This document shows positions 34,152 to 42,642 of a stretch of DNA of 64,000 bases, piece after piece. Below the pieces are notes generated by a model. That model was not told the origin of the DNA. It did not search any database and saw nothing but the letters and a program-made list of their open reading frames with translations. The stretch comes from JARFQH01 sp963825595 (GTDB taxonomy: Bacteria; Desulfobacterota; Desulfobacteria; Desulfobacterales; SG8-13). The position numbers were made by a program, and so were the translations under genes. The stretch spans positions 48,659 to 112,658 of the forward strand of contig CAWGUE010000027.1 in NCBI GenBank assembly GCA_963825595.1. Reading direction: 5' to 3'. Positions within the stretch are counted from its first letter, which is position 1. The number at the start of each line of letters is the position of its first letter.

Positions 34152-34167
34152 GTTAACAGGTGTTAAC
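34152..34167. promoter_or_regulatory. Upstream activating site, GTTAACA-N2-TGTTAAC
   Basis: GTTAACAGGTGTTAAC, with a partial further half-site (TTAACAGT) just to the right. It sits between the divergent DsrE operon and the regulator gene, so the regulator may also control its own transcription. Confidence 0.8.
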
Positions 34168-34226
34168 TTAACAGTTGCACTTTGAACCGCCATCGCCAAT
34201 CACTGGGCGTGAGAATCGGAGTCACA

Positions 34227-35606
34227 ATGGACCTTTCAAAACACTGGAAAACAATCTTCGAAACTCTTATGGACGGCGTCCTCGTGGTCGATCCCCATGG
34301 CAAGATCATCGCCATCAACCCGGCAGCTGAGCGGATGACGGGATACGGCGCGGATGAACTTGTCGGCAAATCGTGCCGCATTTTAGACTGCACCGGCTGT
34401 GAAATTTTCGGCAAGGGGCCCGCCGAACAATGGTGTGGCCTTTATGCCCGGGGAGATGTGCGGGCTAAAAAATGCCTGATCACGCACAAGGATCATCGGG
34501 TGGTCAACATCATCAAAAATGCCACCATCCTGAGGGACAAAAGCGGCAAGGTCATTGGGGCTATCGAAACCCTCACGGACATGTCGGAGATTGTCCGCCA
34601 GCAGCAGGAAATCGTGACGCTGCGCAAAACGCTTCACATGGAAGACGGTTACCACGGCATTCTCGGCCGATCCCCGGCCATGAAGGACCTTTACGAGCTC
34701 ATCGACAGCGTTGCCCAGACCGAGTCGCCGGTGATGATCCACGGTGAAAGCGGTACCGGCAAGGAACTGGTGGCCCGAGCCGTTCATGAGGCCGGTCAAC
34801 GCCTTGAAGAACCGTTTATAAAGGTCAACTGTGCCGCGCTGAACGAAAACCTGCTGGAAAGCGAGCTGTTCGGTCACACCAGAGGTGCTTATACCGGAGC
34901 GAACCGCACGCGTATCGGCCGTTTCGAGGCCGCCCATGGGGGTACGATCTTTCTGGATGAAATCGGGGATATCCCCCTGGCCACTCAGGTAAAGCTGCTT
35001 CGGGTCTTAGAGGAGAAGGAGGTCGAGCGGGTCGGTGACCACACGCCCATAAAGATAGACGTCCGCATCATTTCAGCAACCAATAAAAATTTAGAGAAGC
35101 TGATCGCCCAGGGCGCATTCAGGGAAGATCTTTATTTCCGCATCAACGTGTTCCCGCTCAACTGTCCGCCATTGAGGGACCGCAAAGAGGACATCCCCAT
35201 CATAGTCCAGAGTTTTATCCGCAACAACAATCAGAAAACCGGCAAGAAAATCCTGGGGCTGTCGCCGGAGGCGCTCGAAAAACTGACCGCCTACCGCTGG
35301 CCCGGAAACGTGCGCGAGCTTCGCAATGCCGTCGAGTACGCATTCGTTCTCTGCTCGAGCGGCGGTATCGGCAGTCAACACCTGCCGCCGAAAATTTCAG
35401 GCTCGGAATTGGAATGCAAGGAACCCGCCGCCGTCGCCAGCGGCGTGGCCGATGTACAGGAAAAAGAGCAACTCCTCGAAGCACTTCGGAAAACCGGCGG
35501 CAACCAGTCGGAAACCGCCCGCAACCTGGGCGTCAGCCGCGTAACCATCTGGAAACGGATGAAAAAGCACGGTATCACCCTGACCGGTATCGGGACGCTC
35601 GACTGA
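34227..35606 (+). CDS. Sigma-54-dependent transcriptional activator, PAS-AAA-Fis
   Basis: 459 residues. The N-terminal PAS domain (about 1-115) holds a cluster of Cys (SCRILDCTGCEIF, QWCGLY, KKCLITH) that could bind a metal, an iron-sulfur cluster or sulfur. The AAA domain has Walker A GESGTGKE, the sigma-54 contact loop GAYTGA, Walker B TIFLDEIGD and the R-finger region. A Fis-type helix-turn-helix is at the end (NQSETARNLGVSRVTIWKRM). The ATG at 34227 has CGGAG upstream; a TTG at 34182 is less likely. It is divergent from the DsrE operon, and its probable binding sites are at 32782 and 34152. Confidence 0.95.
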   Translation: MDLSKHWKTIFETLMDGVLVVDPHGKIIAINPAAERMTGYGADELVGKSCRILDCTGCEIFGKGPAEQWCGLYARGDVRAKKCLITHKDHRVVNIIKNATILRDKSGKVIGAIETLTDMSEIVRQQQEIVTLRKTLHMEDGYHGILGRSPAMKDLYELIDSVAQTESPVMIHGESGTGKELVARAVHEAGQRLEEPFIKVNCAALNENLLESELFGHTRGAYTGANRTRIGRFEAAHGGTIFLDEIGDIPLATQVKLLRVLEEKEVERVGDHTPIKIDVRIISATNKNLEKLIAQGAFREDLYFRINVFPLNCPPLRDRKEDIPIIVQSFIRNNNQKTGKKILGLSPEALEKLTAYRWPGNVRELRNAVEYAFVLCSSGGIGSQHLPPKISGSELECKEPAAVASGVADVQEKEQLLEALRKTGGNQSETARNLGVSRVTIWKRMKKHGITLTGIGTLD

Positions 35607-36180
35607 TCCGGCCTACAGCACCGGGTGCTGATTATTATCTTGACAGCATCGTCACCACCATGACAATCTTGCGGTGGGCAGATGATCATCGTAGCGTAGC
35701 GACATCACACTGACGACCGCGTCCGTTTCATATTCTCTCGGCAGTAGGCCCCGTTCATTATAATGACAGGACTGGCTCCGGTTCGATTTTGCCTATTTAC
35801 AGCTCCCATTCACTTCGCGCTCCCGCTGAGACAACACACAACCACCATCTTTTCAAACGGATACGCATCTCTCGATTTAAACAGTCCGGCGCCCGCTCTT
35901 TATTCCAACTGAACTGAACCATTGTCGAGTTTGATACGCCCTGTTTAGGTTCCAGCATTCAATGACCTCCGGCAAAGCCGGAGCAGAGGCTAATGATCTG
36001 CTCAAAGTCGTCTTTAAACACCATTATTTCAGACAGCCAGCCGGGCATTGAATCTTAATTTTTCATAATAATTATCGTCTCACGGATTTGATCACTCCCG
36101 GCGTTGTCAAACATTGGGAGTCTTTCTCGCAAGGCTGGGGTTACAGATGATTCTTATTATGCAACCGAAAGGAGGGCAGA
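35607..36180. other. Intergenic gap containing the second diverged repeat
   Basis: About 570 bp. The only feature seen is the repeat at 35959-36069. The ribosome site of the next gene (AAAGGAGG) is at its right end. I found no -24/-12 or clear -35/-10 promoter. Confidence 0.5.
35959..36069. repeat. Diverged 105-bp repeat, copy B
   Basis: Begins TCAATGACCTCCGGC, as does 32892-32996, and contains a small internal hairpin (CTCCGGC...GCCGGAG). Copy A has lost one side of this hairpin. Confidence 0.6.
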
Positions 36181-36645
36181 ATGGCCGCACAAAAATTACT
36201 ACTGCCATATAATTTTACAGCGTCCGACCGTAAAGCCCTGGAATTCACCGTTCGCACCTTTGCTCATCGCGAAGACATCGAGGTGACGCTCTTCCACTCC
36301 TACACCCCTCTGCCCACCGTCGACGTGCAAAGTCAGACGATCACGGGAAGACTAAAAGAAAGTTTCTCTTATCTCAATCAGAAATTGTCCGAGCTAGAAA
36401 TAACGTTTCAGGAAATCAAAGAGGAACTCATCAAAGACGGATTCGGCGCAGAGAGGGTCAGGTCGACGTTCAAACCCCGTAAAAAGGAAATTGCCGGCGA
36501 AATTATCGACCTTCACAACAGTGAAAAATTCAATTATCTGGTATTGAACCGAAAAGCCGGAAGGATCGGTCGCTTTTTTTCGGGCAGCGTCCACACCAAA
36601 GTCATCGCAGCCTCACGGAATGTAACCGTCTGTATCGTCTGTTGA
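36181..36645 (+). CDS. Universal stress protein-like protein
   Basis: 154 residues with a UspA-like fold: LLLPYNFTASDRKALEFTVR at the start, a long central linker helix, then EIAGEIIDLHNSEKFNYLVLNRK and FFSGSVHTKVIAASRNVTVCIV at the end. The ATP-loop motif of ATP-binding Usps (G-2x-G-9x-G-S/T) is only partly kept (GRIGRFFSGSV). The ATG has AAAGGAGG. It is followed 59 bp later by a GAF protein on the same strand, and may share a transcript with it. Confidence 0.85.
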   Translation: MAAQKLLLPYNFTASDRKALEFTVRTFAHREDIEVTLFHSYTPLPTVDVQSQTITGRLKESFSYLNQKLSELEITFQEIKEELIKDGFGAERVRSTFKPRKKEIAGEIIDLHNSEKFNYLVLNRKAGRIGRFFSGSVHTKVIAASRNVTVCIVC

Positions 36646-36704
36646 CAATGACGACACTCGGAAAGCAAACCACTTTTTCCAAAGCATAGCAGGGGAGGTG
36701 TCCC

Positions 36705-37262
36705 ATGGGTATGGAAGAAAAATTAGACATCGATCTTTTCAAGGTGGTCACCCGGGCAATTGCACAGTCTGACAATCTGGATTTGATGACCGACCACCTG
36801 TCTCAGCTTCTGGTCGCCGCGCTGGAGATCAAAGGCTGCAGCATATTTGCCCTGAACCACGAAACAGAAGAACTGGAAATTCTGGGCAGTTTCGGACTCA
36901 GCGTCAACTATGTCAACAAAGGGCCGGTCTTGACTGCCAAGAGTATCGCCCGTACCGTCAAAGGTGAACCGATCGTCGTGAGCGACATCACCCGGTCCGA
37001 TCTGTTGCAGTATCCCCAGGAAGCGAAAGCCGAAGGTGTCCGCGCCATCATTTCTCTTCCTATAAAGCTGCACGATAAGGTGATCGGTGCTTTGCGTCTT
37101 TACCACCATACGGTTTGGAATCTTTCGGTGAGCGACCTGGATTCCTTGATGCTGCTCGCAGAGATCATCGGCCTGGCCCTGATGTACACCCGTCTGCGAT
37201 TTGCCCTGCATTCGGTTAAAGAAAGCGTAAACGATATCCACACCATCTGGTTGGAGCCGTAA
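36705..37262 (+). CDS. GAF-domain protein
   Basis: 185 residues forming a single GAF domain (about 20-165): LLVAALEIKGCSIFALNHETEELEILGSFGLS, then VKGEPIVVSDITRSDLL and ISLPIKLHDKVIGALRLYH. There is no output domain, so it must act on a partner. It may sense a small ligand or redox state beside the HAO-like cytochromes. AGGGGAGG precedes the ATG. A second in-frame ATG lies two codons later. Confidence 0.85.
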   Translation: MGMEEKLDIDLFKVVTRAIAQSDNLDLMTDHLSQLLVAALEIKGCSIFALNHETEELEILGSFGLSVNYVNKGPVLTAKSIARTVKGEPIVVSDITRSDLLQYPQEAKAEGVRAIISLPIKLHDKVIGALRLYHHTVWNLSVSDLDSLMLLAEIIGLALMYTRLRFALHSVKESVNDIHTIWLEP

Positions 37263-37304
37263 CCCGTAAATTTCATGAAATGCTTTCGTGAAACGGCTAA
37301 ATAT

Positions 37305-37341
37305 AAAAATCCCGCTGCGTCCTTGTCGCAGCGGGATTTTT
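37305..37341. terminator. Bidirectional rho-independent terminator
   Basis: AAAAATCCCGCTGCG and its exact complement, with a seven-base loop; the A/T ends give a T-run in both directions. It lies between the convergent GAF and HAO-like genes. Confidence 0.92.
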
Positions 37342-37369
37342 ACGGTTTGCCCAAATGAGGAGACAAGAA

Positions 37370-38776
37370 TTACTTTTGCGGTCCGAAGATCTTTTCGGGA
37401 CGCTGGGTCGATCCCGTCGCATTGGGGAACTTCGGATAGATGTAGGCTTTTTCGCCGGTCTCGAGCAGGTGATCCGCAGCTTCCATGTAAGCGTTGAAAC
37501 GGAGCTTGCATTCGTAAAACCCATGCCACCAGGCATAGTCGGGGGCCATCATCATCGCACCCATCCGCGCCCGGCGCCCCTCATGGTGCCACAGTTCATA
37601 GTATTCCACTTCCAGGTGCTCGTCGAAGAATTTCTCCTTGCTCAACAGACCCTTTTCATACAACTGATCTAATGTGGCCTTGGCCGGTTTGAAGTAAACT
37701 TCATTGTACTCTGTCACCGCTTTGTCAAAGCCATCGTAGAAATCGTTGATCCAGGAATCTCCGTGGCACTGGCGGCAGACGTTTTTCATTTTCTCTCGTT
37801 CCGTCTGCCAATCGGTTTTGGCCGGGAAGGGCTTGAAATCCTGCGGCCGCACGGTCAGAGGCGCCTGGGTCTCCCAGGACAGTCGTTCGGTGACATCATG
37901 GGTGCCCATGACCTTGCCCGAACCGGACATGTGGCATGCCGCACAGGTCGGCGCACGGTAGTCGACGCCGGCGGTCCAGGTACCGGCGGCGGCTTTGAAA
38001 TTATATTCGTCCTTGTAGGCATGGTACATGGTGCCGTGCTTGGATTCATTATAAATTTCTATTTGCGGGTGATCCGGGCCAAGGTGGCACTGGTCACAGG
38101 CTTCGGGCATACGGGCTTCAGCGATGGAGAAACGGTGGCGGGTGTGGCAGGAGGTACAAGATCCCTTGCTACCGTCCGCGTTGAGCCGCCCCACACCGGC
38201 ATTGGGCCAGGTGGCCGGATCGATGCCACCTTTGTCATCGATCTTGATCACCGTGCCGTGGCAATTAAAACAACCGGTTTTACGCTCGTTGTCGGAGTTC
38301 ATCCCCTTGTTGAGCCAGGGATCGATTTTCCAAATGATCTCGAGAGTATTGGCGTGCTTGGAGCGGCTGTACTGAGTCACCTCATCGGGATGACAGCGGG
38401 AGCAATCCTTGGGGGTGACGATCGAGGCGATGGGAACCTTGTATTTGCTTTCACCATACGGCAGGTCCGAGCGGCCGTAATATTTCTCGTGTCCTTGGGC
38501 GATGTCTTCTTCTCCGGGTTGAACCAGGTGACAATCCAAGCAAGTGATGTTGGCATTGGCATGCCGACTCTTGGCCCAGTCCGCGAACACGCCCGGTGTC
38601 GTTGCCCGGTGACATTCGATGCAGGCCACGGCCTGGGGGGGCACACTGCGCTCGATGCGATACTCCTTCACCACGGGGAAATTCGGCTGCTGAGCATTGG
38701 CAGCAGACAATCCGCCGCAAAGAAGCAGCCCAACAAGCAGCAGTCCAAATGCTGACACAAAAGATGGTCTCCTCAT
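37370..38776 (-). CDS. Octahaem hydroxylamine-oxidoreductase-like cytochrome c
   Basis: 468 residues with a signal peptide (cleaved near ANAQ) and eight CxxCH motifs: CIECH, CLDCH, CSRCH, CFNCH, CTSCH, CDQCH, CAACH and CRQCH. The C-terminal helical part has MMMAPDYAWWHGFYECKLRF, a pattern seen in HAO-family enzymes. Partnered with a NapC/NrfH-type protein, it resembles the reductive HAO of epsilonproteobacteria and other anaerobes, thought to reduce nitrite or hydroxylamine. I could not confirm presence or absence of the cross-linking Tyr that marks oxidative HAO. The ATG at 38776 follows AAAGGAG. Confidence 0.9.
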   Translation of the reverse strand: MRRPSFVSAFGLLLVGLLLCGGLSAANAQQPNFPVVKEYRIERSVPPQAVACIECHRATTPGVFADWAKSRHANANITCLDCHLVQPGEEDIAQGHEKYYGRSDLPYGESKYKVPIASIVTPKDCSRCHPDEVTQYSRSKHANTLEIIWKIDPWLNKGMNSDNERKTGCFNCHGTVIKIDDKGGIDPATWPNAGVGRLNADGSKGSCTSCHTRHRFSIAEARMPEACDQCHLGPDHPQIEIYNESKHGTMYHAYKDEYNFKAAAGTWTAGVDYRAPTCAACHMSGSGKVMGTHDVTERLSWETQAPLTVRPQDFKPFPAKTDWQTEREKMKNVCRQCHGDSWINDFYDGFDKAVTEYNEVYFKPAKATLDQLYEKGLLSKEKFFDEHLEVEYYELWHHEGRRARMGAMMMAPDYAWWHGFYECKLRFNAYMEAADHLLETGEKAYIYPKFPNATGSTQRPEKIFGPQK

Positions 38777-38811
38777 TGGCACAACTCCTTTCGATAGAGG
38801 GGCTAACCCAA

Positions 38812-39393
38812 TTATTGGTAACCGAGTTTTTCCGGCTTAAGGCCCTTGGCCTGGTAAGGTACCTCGCGATACTGACGGAACATGACCGAAGTCTTGTCGT
38901 TATGAACCAGGTCGTAGTGACAATCCACGCACTTCAACTCATAGCCCGGTCGGGCGTAAAGCACTGACCGGTGGGCCCGCATGGCTCCCCGGCTCTGGGG
39001 CATGTAGAGAAGGTTGCGGTGACACTTTTGGCACTCGGAATTCTCGAAGGCGGCATAAGCGGCCATACGGGCTTTTTCGCGGTCGTACTCCCCGGCAAGG
39101 AAGTGAACCGCAACGTCCTTGACGCCGTGATACGTTTTGGCGAAAAGAAAATTGAAGGTGTTTTGAGGCGCCGGGAGATGGCAATCCATGCAGTCCACCA
39201 CCACACCGGCAGCGTTGTTGGCGTGGGTCGAGGCACGCCATGCCCTCACCGCCGGCTTGATCTCGTGGCAGGAAGCACAGAACTCCGGCGTGGATGTTCG
39301 TACCATGGTATAGTAAGTCATGCTGAACAAGGGGAAGGAAATGATGATTCCCAGGAGAACGAGGAGCGCACCGATTATGTATTTTTTTTTCAT
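38812..39393 (-). CDS. NapC/NrfH-type tetrahaem cytochrome c
   Basis: 193 residues: an N-terminal membrane anchor (IIGALLVLLGIIISFPLF) followed by four CxxCH sites (CASCH, CMDCH, CQKCH, CVDCH). This is the quinol dehydrogenase layout that feeds periplasmic multihaem reductases. It lies 35 bp upstream of the HAO-like gene, so the two should form a membrane-to-periplasm electron path. The start at 39393 (AAGGAAA upstream) was chosen over a far upstream in-frame ATG, since the anchor helix begins here. Confidence 0.92.
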   Translation of the reverse strand: MKKKYIIGALLVLLGIIISFPLFSMTYYTMVRTSTPEFCASCHEIKPAVRAWRASTHANNAAGVVVDCMDCHLPAPQNTFNFLFAKTYHGVKDVAVHFLAGEYDREKARMAAYAAFENSECQKCHRNLLYMPQSRGAMRAHRSVLYARPGYELKCVDCHYDLVHNDKTSVMFRQYREVPYQAKGLKPEKLGYQ

Positions 39394-39700
39394 CAGAAAG
39401 TTTCCTTGGTGTATGGGATGCGACGGGGTGGCGTCTGCCTCCGGAGTCCCGGCCAGCGGCCTGAACCTTTGCGAGCACCTATCCAGCTTCCTGAGACTGG
39501 GTGATAAATACCATACAAAGCCGGGCGAGGCAAATAAATACACCCAAGAATGTAAATTTGAATGATAAACACCCCATTCGCCGGGGAGACTCACGTATCC
39601 TGTTTTGACAAGGTCCCGGCCCTGCTTTACGTTTAGGATCAATCAGTCGTGACGTTCAATACCAATCGACCGTCGTCCCAATTTATTCGGAGAACATGAG
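39394..39700. other. Divergent promoter region, no site identified
   Basis: 307 bp between the HAO-like operon (minus) and cysE (plus). I looked for -24/-12 and for the GTTAACA palindrome and found neither, so the HAO-like operon is not obviously under the same regulator as OTR. Confidence 0.5.
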
Positions 39701-40651
39701 ATGGGCAGTCCTAAGGAGCACAGCGAAGCCTCCTGCAAAATGGAAGCCGCGGCAGATTCACGCTTGAGAAATCGGTTGCCGGCTATCGCCGAGAAGATAA
39801 TCGCCGACTGCTTCGGGGATGAGAGCTACACCCACGTCGATTACGAGCCGATTCCCTCCAAGCAGTCCGTCATCGACATTATCGAAAAATTCCGCGAGGT
39901 GCTGTTTCCAGGATACTTCACCAAGGAAAAGCTCGACCCGGTCAACCTGAAGTATTACCTGGGCCAGGCAGTCTCGGTCCTGTTCGACATGCTCTCCGAA
40001 CAGGTGAGCTTGAGCATCCGCCATGATTGCTTCCGTTACGATCAGCCCTGCAGCGAGTGCCGGGATCGCGGTCACGAGGTGGCCCTGGCCCTGCTCGATG
40101 AAATCCCGGCCATCCGACAGACGCTGACCACGGATGTAAAGGCCGCTTATGACGGAGACCCGGCCGCCAAAAGTACCGACGAGATCATCTTCAGTTATCC
40201 GGGGATATTCGCCATCACCGTCTACCGGGTGGCTCACAAGCTGTATGAGCTCGGGGTCCCGCTCCTGCCCCGCATCATGACTGAACACGCTCACAATATC
40301 ACCGGCATTGACATCCATCCCGGCGCCAAGATCAGAGAACGATTTTGCATCGACCACGGCACCGGCATCGTGATCGGAGAAACCACCGAGATCGGCCGCG
40401 ACGTGCGGATCTACCAGGGCGTCACCCTCGGAGCGCTCTCGCTGCCCAAGGATGCCGGCGAAAAACTCCGGGGAAAGAAGCGCCATCCGACCATAGAGGA
40501 TGACGTCATCATCTACTCAGGGGCGACGATCTTGGGGGGCGAAACGGTCATCGGCGCCCGTTCGGTCATCGGCGGTAACGTGTGGATCACTCGTTCCATA
40601 CCCCCGGACACCAAGGTCATCATGGAACCGCAGCAGCAGCGATTCCGCTAA
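39701..40651 (+). CDS. cysE: Serine O-acetyltransferase (EpsC-type)
   Basis: 316 residues. The N-terminal half is helical, as in the longer plant/EpsC-type enzymes; the C-terminal half is a left-handed beta-helix of hexapeptide repeats (IDIHPGAKIRERFCIDHGTGIVIGETTEIG, VRIYQGVTLGALS, RHPTIEDDVIIYSGATILGG). It acetylates serine from acetyl-CoA in the first step of cysteine synthesis. The next gene, cysK, uses the product. The two are 50 bp apart. Confidence 0.95.
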   Translation: MGSPKEHSEASCKMEAAADSRLRNRLPAIAEKIIADCFGDESYTHVDYEPIPSKQSVIDIIEKFREVLFPGYFTKEKLDPVNLKYYLGQAVSVLFDMLSEQVSLSIRHDCFRYDQPCSECRDRGHEVALALLDEIPAIRQTLTTDVKAAYDGDPAAKSTDEIIFSYPGIFAITVYRVAHKLYELGVPLLPRIMTEHAHNITGIDIHPGAKIRERFCIDHGTGIVIGETTEIGRDVRIYQGVTLGALSLPKDAGEKLRGKKRHPTIEDDVIIYSGATILGGETVIGARSVIGGNVWITRSIPPDTKVIMEPQQQRFR

Positions 40652-40701
40652 ACCACCAAACCGAGGGCCTTCGTGCCCATTTGCAGTAGAGGAGATCCCC
40701 C

Positions 40702-41625
40702 ATGCGATTTTTCACCAATGTCGGAAGCACCATAGGGGCCACCCCACTGGTCCGACTCAACAGGATAGCGGCCGGACTCGAGGCCGACATTTTCGCTAAA
40801 CTCGAATTCTTCAACCCTCTCGGCAGCGTGAAGGACCGGATAGCGGCCTCGATGATCGATGCGGCTGAACGGGATGGTCTGATAACGCCCCAGACCCTCA
40901 TTGTCGAGGCCACGAGCGGCAACACCGGCATCTCCCTGGCCTTTATCTGTGCCGCACGCAATTACCGCCTGTGTCTCACCATGCCCGATACCATGAGCAT
41001 CGAGCGGCGGAAACTGCTCAAACACCATGGCGCGCAGTTCGTGCTCACACCGGGTGCCGAAGGCATGAAAGGGGCGATTGCAAAGGCCGAGGAAATATTG
41101 GCATCGGAAAAGGACAGCTACATGCCGAACCAATTTGCCAATCCGGCCAACCCCCGAATTCATCGCGAAACCACGGCCGAGGAAATCTGGTACGACACTG
41201 AAGGCCAGGTGGACTTCCTGGTGGCCGGGGTGGGAACAGGCGGCACTATAACCGGCATAGCGCAGGTCATCAAGCAGCGTAAGCGGTCGTTCAAGGTCGT
41301 TGCCGTCGAACCGACGGGCTCACCTGTGCTTTCCGGGGGACAAAAAGGACCGCACAAGATCCAGGGCATCGGGGCCGGATTCGTTCCGGACGTGTTGGAC
41401 ATAAACCTGCTGGACGAGGTAATACAGGTATCCAACGAGGATGCCTTCGAAACGGCGCGCCTTGTGGCCAAACAGGAGGGCATACTGTGCGGCATATCGT
41501 CGGGTGCTGCCGTTTGGGCGGCCCTGGAAGTCGCCAGGCGTCCGGATGCCAGCGGTAAAAAAATTGTCGCTATCCTGGCCAGTACCGGTGAGCGGTACAT
41601 CAGCACGGACCTTTTCACTGATTAG
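40702..41625 (+). CDS. cysK: Cysteine synthase (O-acetylserine sulfhydrylase)
   Basis: 307 residues of fold-type II PLP enzyme. The PLP lysine is in FNPLGSVKDRIA (about residue 44), the substrate loop is EATSGNTGISLAF, and the phosphate-binding loop is GVGTGGTITG. GAGGAG precedes the ATG. It makes cysteine from O-acetylserine and sulfide. Its stop codon is almost directly followed by the repeat at 41629-41830. Confidence 0.96.
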   Translation: MRFFTNVGSTIGATPLVRLNRIAAGLEADIFAKLEFFNPLGSVKDRIAASMIDAAERDGLITPQTLIVEATSGNTGISLAFICAARNYRLCLTMPDTMSIERRKLLKHHGAQFVLTPGAEGMKGAIAKAEEILASEKDSYMPNQFANPANPRIHRETTAEEIWYDTEGQVDFLVAGVGTGGTITGIAQVIKQRKRSFKVVAVEPTGSPVLSGGQKGPHKIQGIGAGFVPDVLDINLLDEVIQVSNEDAFETARLVAKQEGILCGISSGAAVWAALEVARRPDASGKKIVAILASTGERYISTDLFTD

Positions 41626-41628
41626 AAG

Positions 41629-41830
41629 CGATCTCAAAATGAGGACTTTCGGTCGCGATCGAGGCGAGACCGAGGCTCCCCACTGTGCGGGATTCCCCGC
41701 CGGATCGACTCTTCCTTGTGGGTCGCAACCCGCAGGCATATCCACGTGTGTCCAGACCTTAGGTCGTGGGCTCAAACCCGAGATTTATCCGCCTCAGGCA
41801 GATTGGGCGCAAAGACTTATTTGAGATGGC
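41629..41830. repeat. MITE-like repeat, copy 2 of 3 (inverted orientation)
   Basis: Starts GCGATCTCAAAATGAGGACT and ends GCGCAAAGACTTATTTGAGATG. Read on the other strand, it matches the copy at 53039-53281 over most of its length, including the GCCTCAGG, GGGTCGCAACCC and GGCGAGACC blocks. Confidence 0.8.
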
Positions 41831-41865
41831 TTATCGTAACCACCCCCTGAAATCAGAGCAAAGCT

Positions 41866-42573
41866 GTGGATAAAGATTCAGTCTCCGCCGGGGAGAAGCG
41901 TCCGGTCATCAAAATTCGCGAAATGCTGATCGACGACATCGCTATCGTCTTTCACATGGGAAAGGAGCTGTTCAAGGCCCAGGAAGTACCAAATATGTAT
42001 CGGACATGGGATCCCTACGAGGTCGTCGGACTCTTCAACAGTGACACCGAATTCTGCCTTGTGGCCGAGATCGACGACGACATCATCGGATTTGCCCTCG
42101 GCACGACCATCGAAAAAAGCCATTCCGCCTGGAAGTACGGGTATCTGATCTGACTGGGCGTGATGCCCGCGTACCAGCGCAAAGGGATTGCCGAGAAATT
42201 GTTTCGGCGGTTCAAGGACATCATGCTCAAAAATGATGTCCGGATGCTGATCGTCGATACCCAGATCGAGACGCTGTTCCGAAGTGCCACCATCGATGCC
42301 GGTTACGCGCTGCCTGAAAAGGGACCGGTCGTCGACGCCATCAAGAACGTGTTCCAGCGGCACAGTCTGCCCTGGTCGTCAAACGCCTTCCGGAGCCATT
42401 CCGACGCCAACCAGATATGGGCCTCAGGCGTCAAACCGGTCATATTAGGGCCCGGTAAATTGGAACAGGCCCATTCTCAGGAGGAGTCGATATCGTTTCA
42501 GCAGGTCTGTCTGGCAGCCGAGATCTATCTCGATATCATGCTGACAGCGGGCCTCGAAGACCGCCGCCCCTGA
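41866..42573 (+). pseudogene. GNAT-family acetyltransferase with in-frame TGA
   Basis: Two abutting open frames in the same phase are one gene split by a TGA at 42151-42153. The first part runs to SAWKYGYLI and the second resumes LGVMPAYQRKGIAEKLFRRF, the acetyl-CoA binding motif of GNATs. Relatives usually have Trp at the position of the stop (YLxWLGV), so TGG to TGA is the simplest explanation. The whole gene would be 235 residues plus an unusual C-terminal extension of about 80 residues. The start (GTG at 41866) is uncertain. Confidence 0.7.
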
Positions 42574-42642
42574 AAACCGCTCATCCGTAGCGCCTGCCAC
42601 ACCGCTTGTGTTTCCGGTGAGTGCAAACCGCGCTGATACCCG

